This document shows positions 43,252-51,557 of a stretch of DNA of 64,000 nt, one piece after another. Under the pieces are notes generated by a model. The model worked only from the letters and a program-made list of their open reading frames with translations. It had not been told where the DNA came from and ran no database searches. The DNA is from Nocardioides lianchengensis. GTDB taxonomy: Bacteria; Actinomycetota; Actinomycetes; Propionibacteriales; Nocardioidaceae. Position 1 is the first letter of the stretch. Each line of letters starts with the position of its first letter. Made by a program: the position numbers and the translations under genes. The DNA is taken from positions 97,209 to 161,208 of the forward strand of contig NZ_FMZM01000013.1 of assembly GCF_900101465.1 (NCBI RefSeq). The letters are read 5' to 3'.

Positions 43252-44454
43252 TCAGGGCTTCGAGTAGAGCACCTGGATGCCGTTGGCGACCTTGCGCGGA
43301 CGGCCGTCGGACGGCTTGTTGACGACCGGCTTGGCCCCGCCGGGCTTGCGCGCGACGAGCGTGGACGACCCGCCGCCGTCGAGGTTGAGCGCACTGTCGG
43401 CCCCGAGCCGGACCATCTCGTCCGCCAGCTCGACCATCGTGTAGCCGCGGCTGTACTTCGACCGTCCGTCGACGACCAGCATCAGGATCTGGTGGGTGTC
43501 GCGGTCGATGCCGATCGCGGAGCGGGGGTGCATCTGGGCGTCGTCGGTCACCGTGATCGCGCCGTCCTGCACCAGGAAGCTGTTGCTGGTGATGGCCACG
43601 CCGGGGTGCTCGGTCACGCCCTTCGCGACGCTGATGGGGTCGCCGATCTTCAGCTGCCGCAGCGCCTGGGCGCCGGCCCCCCGTCCGATGAGCAGGAAGC
43701 CGTCGATCCGGTGGCCGGCCCGGAGCCGGACCCGCTTCGAGACGACCTTCCCGTTCTTGACCCGGACCTGGACGATCCGGCTCTTCACGCCGTCGGTGAC
43801 GCCGTACCCGGGGGTGGTGCCCCAGCGCGAGCTGTAGACCCCGATGGTGCCGTCGGCGACGGTGGGGGAGTTGAAGCCCGAGACGGTCCAGGCAGGGTGC
43901 TGGCGGATCCGCGCCCGCACCTGGATCGGCCCGACGGACGGCGCGCCGGCCTTGGTGACGGTGAAGCCCGCGCTCCAGGCGTCGCTCGGGCCGTGCAGCA
44001 GGCCGCTCGCCCGCCCGGCGCCGATCCCGAACGGCGCGCCGGAGTCGCTGATGTCGAAGAAGTCGCCGTTGATCCCGGCGACGGCCTGGCGGGCCAGCAT
44101 CCCCCGCACCGTCTCGGTGCGGGCGACCCGACCGGGCGTGGCGTAGTTGAGGCGCAGCCCCGGCGTCCGGTACTTGATGCGCAGCAGGTGCGCCCGGATC
44201 CGGCCGCGGGCGTCCCGCTCGGCCCAGGTCTGGTAGCGGACGCCCGGCGCCACCCGCCATCCCGTCACGGCACTGCGCCGCTCGACGGTGCGGGCGTACG
44301 TCGGGACGGCCGGCGCGATCGGGCCGCGGACGCCGTCGGATGAGTGCTGCGGGTAGCCGTCGGCGGAGACCGTCGGGTCGGCGAAGGCCGGTCCGGAGAC
44401 GGCCAGCGCGCACCCGAGAAGGCCGGCGGTCAGGGTCAGTCGGCGCGTGGTCAC
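43252..44454 (-). CDS. secreted phosphodiester glycosidase (NAGPA-like)
   Basis: 400-residue exported protein with a signal peptide (hydrophobic 8-23) and a NAGPA/DUF2233 domain at about 105-400. Motifs are AVAGINGDFFDISDSGAPFGIGAG, HPRSAIGIDRDTHQILMLVVDGR, and DSALNLDGGGSSTLV. Family members cleave GlcNAc-1-phosphodiester links of lysosomal or wall polymers; teichoic acid-like substrates are plausible here, which is inference. GTG 44454 has TAATCT seven bases upstream, deciding the start over the much longer open frame. Confidence 0.9.
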   Translation of the reverse strand: MTTRRLTLTAGLLGCALAVSGPAFADPTVSADGYPQHSSDGVRGPIAPAVPTYARTVERRSAVTGWRVAPGVRYQTWAERDARGRIRAHLLRIKYRTPGLRLNYATPGRVARTETVRGMLARQAVAGINGDFFDISDSGAPFGIGAGRASGLLHGPSDAWSAGFTVTKAGAPSVGPIQVRARIRQHPAWTVSGFNSPTVADGTIGVYSSRWGTTPGYGVTDGVKSRIVQVRVKNGKVVSKRVRLRAGHRIDGFLLIGRGAGAQALRQLKIGDPISVAKGVTEHPGVAITSNSFLVQDGAITVTDDAQMHPRSAIGIDRDTHQILMLVVDGRSKYSRGYTMVELADEMVRLGADSALNLDGGGSSTLVARKPGGAKPVVNKPSDGRPRKVANGIQVLYSKP

Positions 44455-44467
44455 CCCGGAAAGATTA
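44452..44467 (-). promoter_or_regulatory. leaderless -10 element TAATCT
   Basis: TAATCT (44467-44462, minus strand), seven bases before GTG 44454. The best-matching -10 in the window. Confidence 0.6.
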
Positions 44468-44516
44468 AGGGACGCACGGGGCGGGCCGGGGAGGCGCCTC
44501 CGGGTGGGCCCGTCGG

Positions 44517-45431
44517 TCAGGCGCAGTCGACGGACCCGAGCCGGGCTAGCCCCTCCAGGTCGCCCGGGCCGAGCTCGGTCTGGCCGACGTTGTCGGCGTA
44601 CATCAGCTCGTTGTCGTCGTCGACGTGGTCGAGGCCCACGACGTGCCCGAGCTCGTGGGTGATGATCGCCTGCATCAGGGCGTCGCCGTTCCGCTCCTCG
44701 GCGAGCTCCGCGAACAGCTCGCTGTCGAGGGTGATCGCGCCGGTGACGTAGGTGCGGTGCCGCTGGCGCTCCAGGTAGGTGCTCCCGCCGAGGCCGGCCA
44801 CGTTGCCGGCGAGCCGCGGCACCTCCTCCTCGTCGGCCCAGCCGATCAGCACCGGCTGGGGCCGGTTCAGCCCGTCGATGCGGTCGTCGAAGTCGCGCTC
44901 GTCGGAGGTGCCGGTGTCCTCGAACTGGAACCCGGTCGCGTCGGAGATCGCGGTGATCGACCCGGCGAGGAGGTCCTCCCAGTTGTCCGGGGCACCAGCG
45001 GGGTTGACGACGTACCGGATCGGGCGGCAGGGGTTCCAGCTCACCGGCTCGTCGGGGTCGCCCGGCTGCGTGGTCGCGAAGGCGTACTCCCCGTCGCCGT
45101 CCGGCACGCCCACCAGCTCGCCCAGCCGGCCGTCGAACCCGACCAGCTCGCGCAGTCGTCGCCCGGAGTCGGACGGGTTGACCAGGAAGACCCCGGCCAT
45201 GATGAGGCCGACGATCAGCAGCCCGGGTACGACGGGACCGCGGGCCTTCCGCTCGCGACGCACCTTCCGCGCCCGCCGGCCCCGCGGCAGCGGGATCGGC
45301 GCGCCGACCGGCCGGTGCACCTGGTGCTCGCCGAGCCCGAACTGCTCGTCGAGCCGGTCGAGCTCGCGCAGGCGTCGCTCCATCTCGCGCCGCCATCGAC
45401 GCTGCGCACGTCGTTCCGCGAAGCCCACCAC
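44517..45431 (-). CDS. membrane-anchored matrixin-like zinc protease
   Basis: 304-residue protein. A cytoplasmic charged helical head has GFAERRAQRRWRREMERRLREL and a basic stretch; one membrane helix is at about 80-100. The outer domain ends with the metzincin site HELGHVVGLDHV (His 259, 263, 269), followed by NELMYADN as the Met-turn. It should cut proteins outside the membrane. The C-terminal DCA and an NPCRPIRYVVN turn may form a disulfide. GTG 45431 is preceded by GGAG at six bases; nearby in-frame GTGs at 45443 and 45428 are alternatives. Confidence 0.88.
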   Translation of the reverse strand: MVGFAERRAQRRWRREMERRLRELDRLDEQFGLGEHQVHRPVGAPIPLPRGRRARKVRRERKARGPVVPGLLIVGLIMAGVFLVNPSDSGRRLRELVGFDGRLGELVGVPDGDGEYAFATTQPGDPDEPVSWNPCRPIRYVVNPAGAPDNWEDLLAGSITAISDATGFQFEDTGTSDERDFDDRIDGLNRPQPVLIGWADEEEVPRLAGNVAGLGGSTYLERQRHRTYVTGAITLDSELFAELAEERNGDALMQAIITHELGHVVGLDHVDDDNELMYADNVGQTELGPGDLEGLARLGSVDCA

Positions 45432-45489
45432 CCCATTCTCCACGGGCGTGCCTAGCCCGCCGCCCGTTCCCGCCACACGACGTCGCGCG

Positions 45490-45537
45490 GGACGGCATGC
45501 GGAACGGGCGCTGCAGGACTCGGTCCGCATGACGTCC
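45490..45537. repeat. 48-bp dispersed hairpin element, copy 2
   Basis: Arms GGACGGCATGCGGA (45490-45503) and TCCGCATGACGTCC (45524-45537), one mismatch, with a 20-base loop containing GCGCT and CTCG. Same lengths and shared bases as copy 1 at 6943-6990. Lies between two divergent genes. Confidence 0.7.
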
Positions 45538-45656
45538 GGAGTCCCGCTCGCCTCTCCACAGACTTCACTTTCGGCGGTGCGTGGCGCGGGTGGATGTGGG
45601 TAGTTTCCGGGTTGGCGTCTCGGGTCTGGACGCTGTGCACTCGGGAAGGACTCGAC

Positions 45657-46232
45657 ATGGGACGACTGTTGCCCGCCGCCCTGGCCGTGGGCCTCGTGCT
45701 GCTCGCCGGCTGCTCCGGCGACGACGACCCGGAGCCGAAGATCTCGCCCACCGACAGCTCGTCGGTCGCGAGCACGCCCACGCCCTCGCCGACGCCCTCC
45801 GGCCCGGTCGAGCCGACGATGCCGGCTGAGGCGGAGGGGGAGGACGCGGCGGCGGCTGAGGCGTTCGTGCGGCATTTCTGGGCGATGGTCAACTACGCGC
45901 AGACGACCGGAGATGTTCAAGCGCTCGAGGGCCTGGCGTTGGGCAGTTGCCAGACTTGCGCATCGGGCGCGAAGTGGATCGCTGACGTTTACCAGCGCGG
46001 TGGCCTCATTGAAGGCGGGAAGTACGACGTAGGTCCTGTCCGGGTGACTCCGTTGGGCGCCGGCGGGCAACGGCTCTTCGAGGTAGTTGCAGACGTAACT
46101 ACCACGCCTCAGCGAGTCAGCGGCGCGGACGAACTCAACGGGAGCTTTCCCGCTGGCAACTCGAGGGTCAGGCTCGTCCTACTTAATGCAGATGGTGGCC
46201 TGAAGGTCTCTCGCTGGGACGTGGATCAGTGA
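45657..46232 (+). CDS. DUF6318-family lipoprotein
   Basis: 191-residue lipoprotein. Signal peptide with lipobox LAGC (Cys near 19), a Pro/Ser/Thr linker to about 55, then the domain FVRHFWAMVNYAQTTGD, LEGLALGSCQTC, and RVRLVLLNADGGLKVSRWDV, matching the DUF6318 pattern. ATG 45657 follows GGAAGGA. From about codon 75 its base composition drops to about 60-63% GC, far below its N-terminal part, so the domain looks replaced. Overlaps the PKD gene by four bases. Confidence 0.85.
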   Translation: MGRLLPAALAVGLVLLAGCSGDDDPEPKISPTDSSSVASTPTPSPTPSGPVEPTMPAEAEGEDAAAAEAFVRHFWAMVNYAQTTGDVQALEGLALGSCQTCASGAKWIADVYQRGGLIEGGKYDVGPVRVTPLGAGGQRLFEVVADVTTTPQRVSGADELNGSFPAGNSRVRLVLLNADGGLKVSRWDVDQ

Positions 46233-47026
46233 GTCGATCCTGGATCGCGGTACAGGCACTCACCAGCGCCATCGTGCTGTTCCTGGGGGTGAACGTTGAA
46301 AGCGCTTTGGCCGACGGCGATGCTTCCTCCGCCGCCGGCGGATACCTGACGTCCGGAAGTCAGGGGTACGGCGGACACCAAGGTACGACGGGGTCCGCGG
46401 GATCCGCGCTCCCTGAAGGAGAATGGAAGAGTTCTCCAGTCTGCGAACTGGGTGGAAACGCGCTGTGCGTAGTTCCAAGCCTCTGTCCGGATGGCACCCA
46501 GATGACCCAGCAGTGGTACCAAACTGTGACCGGCGAATCGCTCTATTCCGCTTCTGTGTGCCCTGACAATCCAGCTGAGCCCGCACAGATCACCAACGCC
46601 ATGGTCGCGAGAGCCTTCAAGCGCATCCCCCTGCCGGCGTCGACGCTGGTCGTCCAACCCCCGGGCGGCGAGACCCTGGTCAACTTCGCGACCAACTTCT
46701 ACACCGAGGCCGCGCCGTTCGAGCGGTCGGTGACCCTGGTCGGCCAGCGGGTCGACCTGCGGATCCGCCCCAGCGGGTTCGGCTGGTCCTTCGGCGACGG
46801 GACCGTGACGCGCACGACGACGCCGGGGGCGGCGTACCCGGCACTCGACGTCACCCACGAGTACGCGCGCGCCGGGCGGGTCGGGCCGAGGGTGGACACG
46901 ACGTACAGCGCGGACTTCCGGGTCAACGGCGGGCCCTGGGAGCCGGTGGTCGGCACGGTGACGATGACCGGCGCGCCGGTCGCTCTCCAGGTGAGAACGG
47001 CCAGTCCCACGCTCGTCGGCTACTAA
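46229..47026 (+). CDS. secreted protein with PKD-like C-terminal domain
   Basis: 265-residue exported protein. Signal peptide (hydrophobic 7-25, cleavage after ALA near 28). The N-terminal portion (30-125) is Gly/Ser-rich with Cys pairs and has about 55-68% GC. The C-terminal half (130-265), with high GC, matches a common actinobacterial module: LVVQPPGGETLVNFATNFYT, GWSFGDGT, YPALDVTHEYARAG, the PKD-like FGDG-DVTHEY core. GTG start overlaps the DUF6318 stop. The pair is a typical secreted two-gene unit of unknown role. Confidence 0.8.
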   Translation: MSRSWIAVQALTSAIVLFLGVNVESALADGDASSAAGGYLTSGSQGYGGHQGTTGSAGSALPEGEWKSSPVCELGGNALCVVPSLCPDGTQMTQQWYQTVTGESLYSASVCPDNPAEPAQITNAMVARAFKRIPLPASTLVVQPPGGETLVNFATNFYTEAAPFERSVTLVGQRVDLRIRPSGFGWSFGDGTVTRTTTPGAAYPALDVTHEYARAGRVGPRVDTTYSADFRVNGGPWEPVVGTVTMTGAPVALQVRTASPTLVGY

Positions 47027-47038
47027 CCTCAGCGCGTG
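47024..47038 (+). promoter_or_regulatory. leaderless -10 element TAACCT
   Basis: TAACCT at 47024-47029 overlaps the stop region of the PKD gene and is six bases before GTG 47036, so the methyltransferase can be transcribed on its own. Confidence 0.5.
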
Positions 47039-48226
47039 GCCGACCCGTGGAACACGTTCGTGGAGGGGGACAACCTCGACGTCCTGCCACGGCTGGCGAC
47101 GATCACGGGCGACGCGGCGCCGTACGACCTGGTCTACATCGACCCGCCCTACAACACGGGCAACGACTTCGCCTACCGCGACGACATCCGCGGGGATGGG
47201 ACGACCGACCGCCACCAGGCCTGGGTCGCGATGATGCGCCCGCGGCTGGAGGCCGCCCGGGAGCTGCTGGCGCCGACGGGCGCGATCGCGGTCAGCATCG
47301 ACGACAACGAGGCGGCGCACCTGCGCCTGCTCATGGACGAGCTGTACGGCGAGGAGCAGCGGCTGGCCCAGGTGGTCGTCAACCTCAACGCCAAGGGCCG
47401 GCAGCTCGGGAGGGGGTTCGCGACGAGCCACGAGTACCTTCTCGTCTACGCCCGGGACGCCCGGCGCTGCGTCCTGGACGCGAGCAGCTCGGAGACGGTC
47501 GACGAGCGCGACTTCCCGCTGGAGACGCCTGACGGCCGCCGGTTCCGCCACCTGCCGCTGCGCAACACCAACAAGAAGTTCAACCCGGTCACGGCCCGCA
47601 CGCTCCACTTCAGCGTCTGGGGCGACCCCGAGACCGGCGAGGTACGGACGGCGCCGTTCGGCGCCGCGGTCGAGATCACGCCGGTGTTCGGGGACGGTAC
47701 GGCGGCCGTGTGGCGCTGGAGCCGACCGCGGATCGACGAGCGCCCCGACGACCTGGTCTGCCGCCGGATCAAGGGCCGGGAGGGCGAGCGGGTCGACGTC
47801 TTCCAGCGCGACTGGCTGCACCGCGACGAGACCGGCGGGCGACGCAAGAAGCTCACCACGATCTGGCTCGCCGCGGAGGTCGGCTCGACCGACACCGCCG
47901 TCGCCGAGCTGAAGGAGATCGTCGGCCACGTCTTCGAGTCGCCCAAGCCGACCGGCCTGATCCGCCGCCTGCTCGGCACCATGCCCGACGACGCCCGGGT
48001 GCTCGACTTCTTCGCCGGGAGCGGTACGACGGGTCACGCGGTCGCCCTCCAGAACGCCGCCGACGGCGGCACCCGTCGCTGCACCAGCGTGAACTCGGCC
48101 GAGCCGACCCGGACCGGCTCCAACGCCCAGCTCGCCGGCTACGCCACGGTCGCCGACATCACCCGGGCCCGGCTGCAGGCGGTCGCGGACACGGTCGGCG
48201 GCGGCTACCAGGAGCTCGCGCCCTGA
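47036..48226 (+). CDS. solitary type III Mod-like DNA methyltransferase
   Basis: 396-residue SAM-dependent DNA methyltransferase of the beta class: the DPPY motif (YIDPPYNTGNDFAYRDD) is near residue 38, and the SAM-binding motif I (VLDFFAGSGTTGHAV) near 322. This order is typical of type III Mod and similar N6-adenine or N4-cytosine enzymes. The target-recognition part lies between. No res subunit or nuclease gene is within 10 kb on either side, so it appears orphan. GTG start with leaderless -10. Sits beside the low-GC block. Confidence 0.88.
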   Translation: MADPWNTFVEGDNLDVLPRLATITGDAAPYDLVYIDPPYNTGNDFAYRDDIRGDGTTDRHQAWVAMMRPRLEAARELLAPTGAIAVSIDDNEAAHLRLLMDELYGEEQRLAQVVVNLNAKGRQLGRGFATSHEYLLVYARDARRCVLDASSSETVDERDFPLETPDGRRFRHLPLRNTNKKFNPVTARTLHFSVWGDPETGEVRTAPFGAAVEITPVFGDGTAAVWRWSRPRIDERPDDLVCRRIKGREGERVDVFQRDWLHRDETGGRRKKLTTIWLAAEVGSTDTAVAELKEIVGHVFESPKPTGLIRRLLGTMPDDARVLDFFAGSGTTGHAVALQNAADGGTRRCTSVNSAEPTRTGSNAQLAGYATVADITRARLQAVADTVGGGYQELAP

Positions 48227-48248
48227 GCCCACCCCCTCCGCTGACCCG

Positions 48249-49157
48249 TCAATCGCCGTCCGACACGCCGTCGATCCCGGTACTTGAGTGACGGGTCGGC
48301 GTGGAGAGCCGCTCCAGGAGCGCCCGTAGCGGCGGCCAGCGGTCCCGCCCGCGGCGGGTGACGGCGTACGCGCGGAGCAGCACGGGCGGGTCGGTGAGGG
48401 GCAGCACGCGCACGCCGCGTCGCGACGCGCGGCCGTGGGGGAGCAGGCCGACGCCGTGCCCGGAGACGATGAGGTCGTCGACCAGCTCCAGGCTGTCGAT
48501 GCGGTGCACGACGCGCGGGACGAAGCCGGCCATCGAGGCCAGGGTCCGCAGCACCTCCTCGTCGGCGGTGTTGCGGGAGTTCACGATCCAGTCGCGGTCG
48601 GCGTACGACGCGAACGGGCCGCGCGGCTCGCCGGCCGGTACGCCGAGGCCCCAGCGCAGCGTCCACAGCTCGGTGGCGACGAGGTCGTCGCGCAGGGACG
48701 CGGGCGCGAGGTCGTAGTCGTAGGTCAGCGCCAGGTCGAGGTCGTCGCGGGCGAGCAGCGCGAAGGCCTCCAGGGGCTCGTACTCGTGGACCATCACCTC
48801 CACCCGCGGGTACGACGTCGCGAGGTCGGCCATCGCGGGGAGCAGCGAGCGCCGTACGGCGGAGGCGAACCCGGCGACCCGCAGGGTCCCGGCGGGCTCC
48901 GCGTCGGGGTCGAGGTCGAGCCGGGCGGCGTCGACGGCGGCCAGGATCGTGACGGCGTGCTCGGCGAGCCGCCGCCCGGCCGGGGTCAGCCGGACCCGGC
49001 GGCCCTCGGGCTCGACCAGGGCGGTGCCGGCCTCCCGGGCCAGGGCCGCGACCTGCTGCGAGACCGTCGAGGTGGTGAGCCCGTGGGTCTCGGCGACCTC
49101 GCGCATCGACCCGAGCCGGGACAGCTCGAGCAGGAGGTGCAGGCGCCGGACATCCAT
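48249..49157 (-). CDS. LysR-family transcriptional regulator
   Basis: 302-residue LysR protein. N-terminal winged HTH (about 1-60) RRLHLLLELSRLGSMREVAETHGLTTSTVSQQVAALAREAG; the effector domain with AGTLRVAGFASAVRRSLLP follows from about 88. ATG 49157 was chosen over the long open frame because its upstream has CATGAT at six bases and the HTH begins there. Divergent from the EamA exporter, its probable target. A palindrome sits between them. Confidence 0.93.
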   Translation of the reverse strand: MDVRRLHLLLELSRLGSMREVAETHGLTTSTVSQQVAALAREAGTALVEPEGRRVRLTPAGRRLAEHAVTILAAVDAARLDLDPDAEPAGTLRVAGFASAVRRSLLPAMADLATSYPRVEVMVHEYEPLEAFALLARDDLDLALTYDYDLAPASLRDDLVATELWTLRWGLGVPAGEPRGPFASYADRDWIVNSRNTADEEVLRTLASMAGFVPRVVHRIDSLELVDDLIVSGHGVGLLPHGRASRRGVRVLPLTDPPVLLRAYAVTRRGRDRWPPLRALLERLSTPTRHSSTGIDGVSDGD

Positions 49158-49177
49158 CGCAGGATCATGAACGGTAT

Positions 49178-49198
49178 GTCCACGATTGTCACGTGGAC
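49178..49198. promoter_or_regulatory. palindromic LysR operator candidate
   Basis: GTCCACG-N7-CGTGGAC, perfect arms, in the 73-bp divergent gap. A GAACGGT repeat flanks it (near 49169 and 49200). Fits a LysR box with T-N11-A geometry. Confidence 0.5.
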
Positions 49199-49230
49199 CC
49201 GAACGGTGTCGAGCGGCTTCACTGGTCGGC

Positions 49231-50094
49231 ATGAGGACCCAGGCCCGCACGGGCGCCCTGATGGCCACCGCGTCGATGCTGTGCGTGCAGCTGGGCCTGG
49301 CGGTCTCTGTCGGGCTGATCGACGACATCGGTGCGGAGGGCGCGGCCTTCCTGCGGCTGGCCTGGGCCGGGGTCATCGTCCTGCTGGTGGTCCGACCGCG
49401 ACGCTCCGTGCTGACCCGGGAGACCGTGGTGCCGGCCGCGCTGCTCGGCGTCGTGACGGCCGCGATCACCCTGCTCTTCATGGCCGCGGTGGCCCGGCTG
49501 CCCCTCGGTACGGCGAGCGCGTTGGAGTTCCTGGGGCCGCTCGGTGTCGCCGTGGCGCGGGGCCGGGGCTCGGTGCGGACCTGGCCGGTGCTCGCGGCGG
49601 TCGGCGTACTCCTGCTGACCCAGCCGTGGGCCGGCGGTGCGGACCCGGTCGGCGTCGCCTGCGCGCTCGGGGCCGCCGTGTGCTGGGCGGCGTACATCCT
49701 GCTCACCCAGCACGTCGGCGACCGGCTGCCCGGCCTCACCGGGCTCGCGATCTCGATGCCGGTCGCCGGTCTGGTGGCGACCGTGGCCGTCGGTCACACG
49801 GTGATCCCCGACCTCACCCCGGAGCTGGTCCTCGTCGGTCTCGGGCTGGCCGTGCTGCTGCCGGTGGTGCCGTTCGCGCTCGAGATGCTCGCGCTGCGCC
49901 GGCTCACCACGACCGCGTTCGGGACCCTGATGAGCCTGGAGCCGGCGTTCGCGCTGCTGGTCGGGCTGGCGCTGCTCGACCAGGTGCCCGACGTGCTCGC
50001 CGTGGTCGGGATCGGCTTCGTCGTGGCCGCGGGCGTGGGGGCCGAGCGCACCGGCGCCCGGACCCCCGCGACCCTCGAGGTCACTCGCAGCTGA
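49231..50094 (+). CDS. EamA-family (RhtA-like) exporter
   Basis: 287-residue integral membrane protein with about ten helices in two EamA repeats. Features: LRLAWAGVIVLLVVRPR, TAAITLLFMAAVARLPLGTASALEFLGPLGVAV, the second repeat with TTAFGTLMSLEPAFALLVGLALLDQVP. That second motif is close to threonine/homoserine exporter RhtA. Exports an amino acid or similar compound. ATG 49231 was chosen as the first clean start; an ATG at 49186 is open too. Convergent overlap of 14 bases with the anti-sigma gene. Confidence 0.88.
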   Translation: MRTQARTGALMATASMLCVQLGLAVSVGLIDDIGAEGAAFLRLAWAGVIVLLVVRPRRSVLTRETVVPAALLGVVTAAITLLFMAAVARLPLGTASALEFLGPLGVAVARGRGSVRTWPVLAAVGVLLLTQPWAGGADPVGVACALGAAVCWAAYILLTQHVGDRLPGLTGLAISMPVAGLVATVAVGHTVIPDLTPELVLVGLGLAVLLPVVPFALEMLALRRLTTTAFGTLMSLEPAFALLVGLALLDQVPDVLAVVGIGFVVAAGVGAERTGARTPATLEVTRS

Positions 50095-50968
50095 CCGACT
50101 CGCCCGGGCGGCTCCACGTCCAGGTGGGGCAGCCGTTCTCGCCCCGCGGCGGGACCGGCATCACCAGCTCGGGGTCGGTCCCGATCTCCGCCAGGTCGTC
50201 GTACGACGTCGCGAAGACGGCCGTCGCCGGGTCCCGGTCGGTGGCCCGCACCTTCTCGGACGCGTAGGTGATCAGGGTCTCCGACTTGATCACCTTGACC
50301 CGGCGCTCGAAGGAGAGCGTCTCGAGGCGGGCGGCGTCGAGACGGGACGCGTTCACGACCTTCGAGGCCCCGCCGCGCATCGGACGCAGCGCCCACAGGT
50401 TGCTGACCACCACGTCGCCGTCGGCGGTGCGGTCGACCGCACACTCCAGGAAGGTGCCGTCGTCGAGCCCCTCGCGGCAGTAGCGCTCCGGGTCGCCCTC
50501 GGCCTCGCTGCGGGCGTGGCTGATCGAGACGTCCCACTGGTGCTCCGGACCGCCGTAGGTGACCGACAGATCGCTGGCCTTCTCCCAGTAGCGCTCCGGC
50601 AGGTCCGTGCTGTTGGCGTCGAGCGCCGAGAAAGTCCAGGCACCCAGGTCGGGCACGCTGCGCTCCAGGACGGCGCGGACGTGGTCGTCCATCAGCTCCG
50701 GCATCCGCTCGACGTCGTACGCCGCGAGGGCGGCGGCGGACGCCGGGTCGATCCCCGACCCGCGGCCGGGCTCGTCGTCCCCGCTGACGAGGGGTACGGC
50801 GACCGCGCCGGTTAGGGCGAGCGCGGCGACGGTGCCGCCGGTGGCGAGCAGCCGGCGGGTGCGGATCCGGCGCCGGCCTGCGCTGATCGAGCGGGTGGGC
50901 AGGGGCGCCGGCGGCTCGTCGTGGGCGACGTGGTCGCGCAGCAGGGTGGAGAGGTCGTCGTGGGTCAT
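50081..50968 (-). CDS. membrane-anchored partner of ECF sigma factor
   Basis: 295-residue protein: a cytoplasmic head of about 50 residues (MTHDDLSTLLRDHV), one helix at about 38-60 (RRLLATGGTVAALALTGAV), and an outer domain of about 230 residues with three to four Cys (YCREG, FLECAV, NGCPTW, SVSCE). ATG 50968 follows GAGGAG and overlaps the sigma-factor stop by four bases, so the two are co-translated. This matches the CU044_5270-like partner proteins next to SigE-family factors. An anti-sigma role is inferred. Confidence 0.82.
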   Translation of the reverse strand: MTHDDLSTLLRDHVAHDEPPAPLPTRSISAGRRRIRTRRLLATGGTVAALALTGAVAVPLVSGDDEPGRGSGIDPASAAALAAYDVERMPELMDDHVRAVLERSVPDLGAWTFSALDANSTDLPERYWEKASDLSVTYGGPEHQWDVSISHARSEAEGDPERYCREGLDDGTFLECAVDRTADGDVVVSNLWALRPMRGGASKVVNASRLDAARLETLSFERRVKVIKSETLITYASEKVRATDRDPATAVFATSYDDLAEIGTDPELVMPVPPRGENGCPTWTWSRPGESVSCE

Positions 50969-51471
50969 CGGGGCTCCTCGGGGATGGTGGCGACCAGGTC
51001 GGGCAGGTGCCGTCGCAGGGTGTCGAGTGCGCGGGCGGTCTGGCTCTTGACCGTCCCGTCGGCGATGTCGAGCAGGCGCGCGACCTCGTCGACCGACAGG
51101 TCGTCGAGGAAGCGCAGCGCGACGATGGCCCGCTGCCGCGGCGGCAGCAGCCCGAGCGTCCGGCCCAGGTCCAGCGGGTGGTCGGTCGGTCCCGCGTGCG
51201 CCCGGTCCGGGACCGTCTCGACGGCGGTCTCGGGGCGGCGGCGCCGCAGGTGGCTGAGGCACTCGTTGACCACGATCCGTCGGGCGTAGGCCAGCCGGGT
51301 CGGCTCCTGGGTCCGCGACCACGCGCCGTACAGCTTGGCCATCGCCTGCTGGGTCAGGTCCTCGGCGAGGTGCCAGTCCCGGACGACCAGGTACGCCGTA
51401 CGCCGCAGGCCCGGGGCGTGCGCCGTGAAGAAGTCGGTGAACTCGCGTTCACGTCGCTCGCGTCTCGTCAC
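50965..51471 (-). CDS. SigE-family ECF RNA polymerase sigma factor
   Basis: 168-residue ECF sigma factor. Region 2 (about 10-80) FFTAHAPGLRRTAYLVVRDWHLAEDLTQQAMAKLY is a clean sigma2 match; region 4 (about 105-160) includes LPPRQRAIVALRFLDDLSVDEVARLLDIADGTVKSQTARAL. The partner downstream overlaps by four bases and would control it. GTG 51471 follows AGGAG. Divergent from the DUF2975 gene. Confidence 0.93.
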   Translation of the reverse strand: MTRRERREREFTDFFTAHAPGLRRTAYLVVRDWHLAEDLTQQAMAKLYGAWSRTQEPTRLAYARRIVVNECLSHLRRRRPETAVETVPDRAHAGPTDHPLDLGRTLGLLPPRQRAIVALRFLDDLSVDEVARLLDIADGTVKSQTARALDTLRRHLPDLVATIPEEPR

Positions 51472-51522
51472 ACCTCTCCTACGCGGTCGGTCGGTCCTCA
51501 GGTTCGCACGATCCGAAATCTA

Positions 51523-51555
51523 TTGACATTCGATAGTTCTCGAGCGACATTCGAT
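51523..51555 (+). promoter_or_regulatory. promoter of DUF2975-XRE operon with paired operator
   Basis: TTGACA at 51523-51528 is a consensus -35. GACATT at 51546-51551 is a weak -10, 17 bp away, placing the start at or near the ATG at 51558. GACATTCGAT is repeated at 51525-51534 and 51546-51555, 21 bp apart, overlapping both elements; CTAT-N9-ATAG crosses the first. Confidence 0.6.
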
Positions 51556-51557
51556 GG

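Noticed and set aside
47036..48226. Complete type III restriction-modification system
   Set aside because: No res gene on either side in this window, so only an orphan methyltransferase is claimed.
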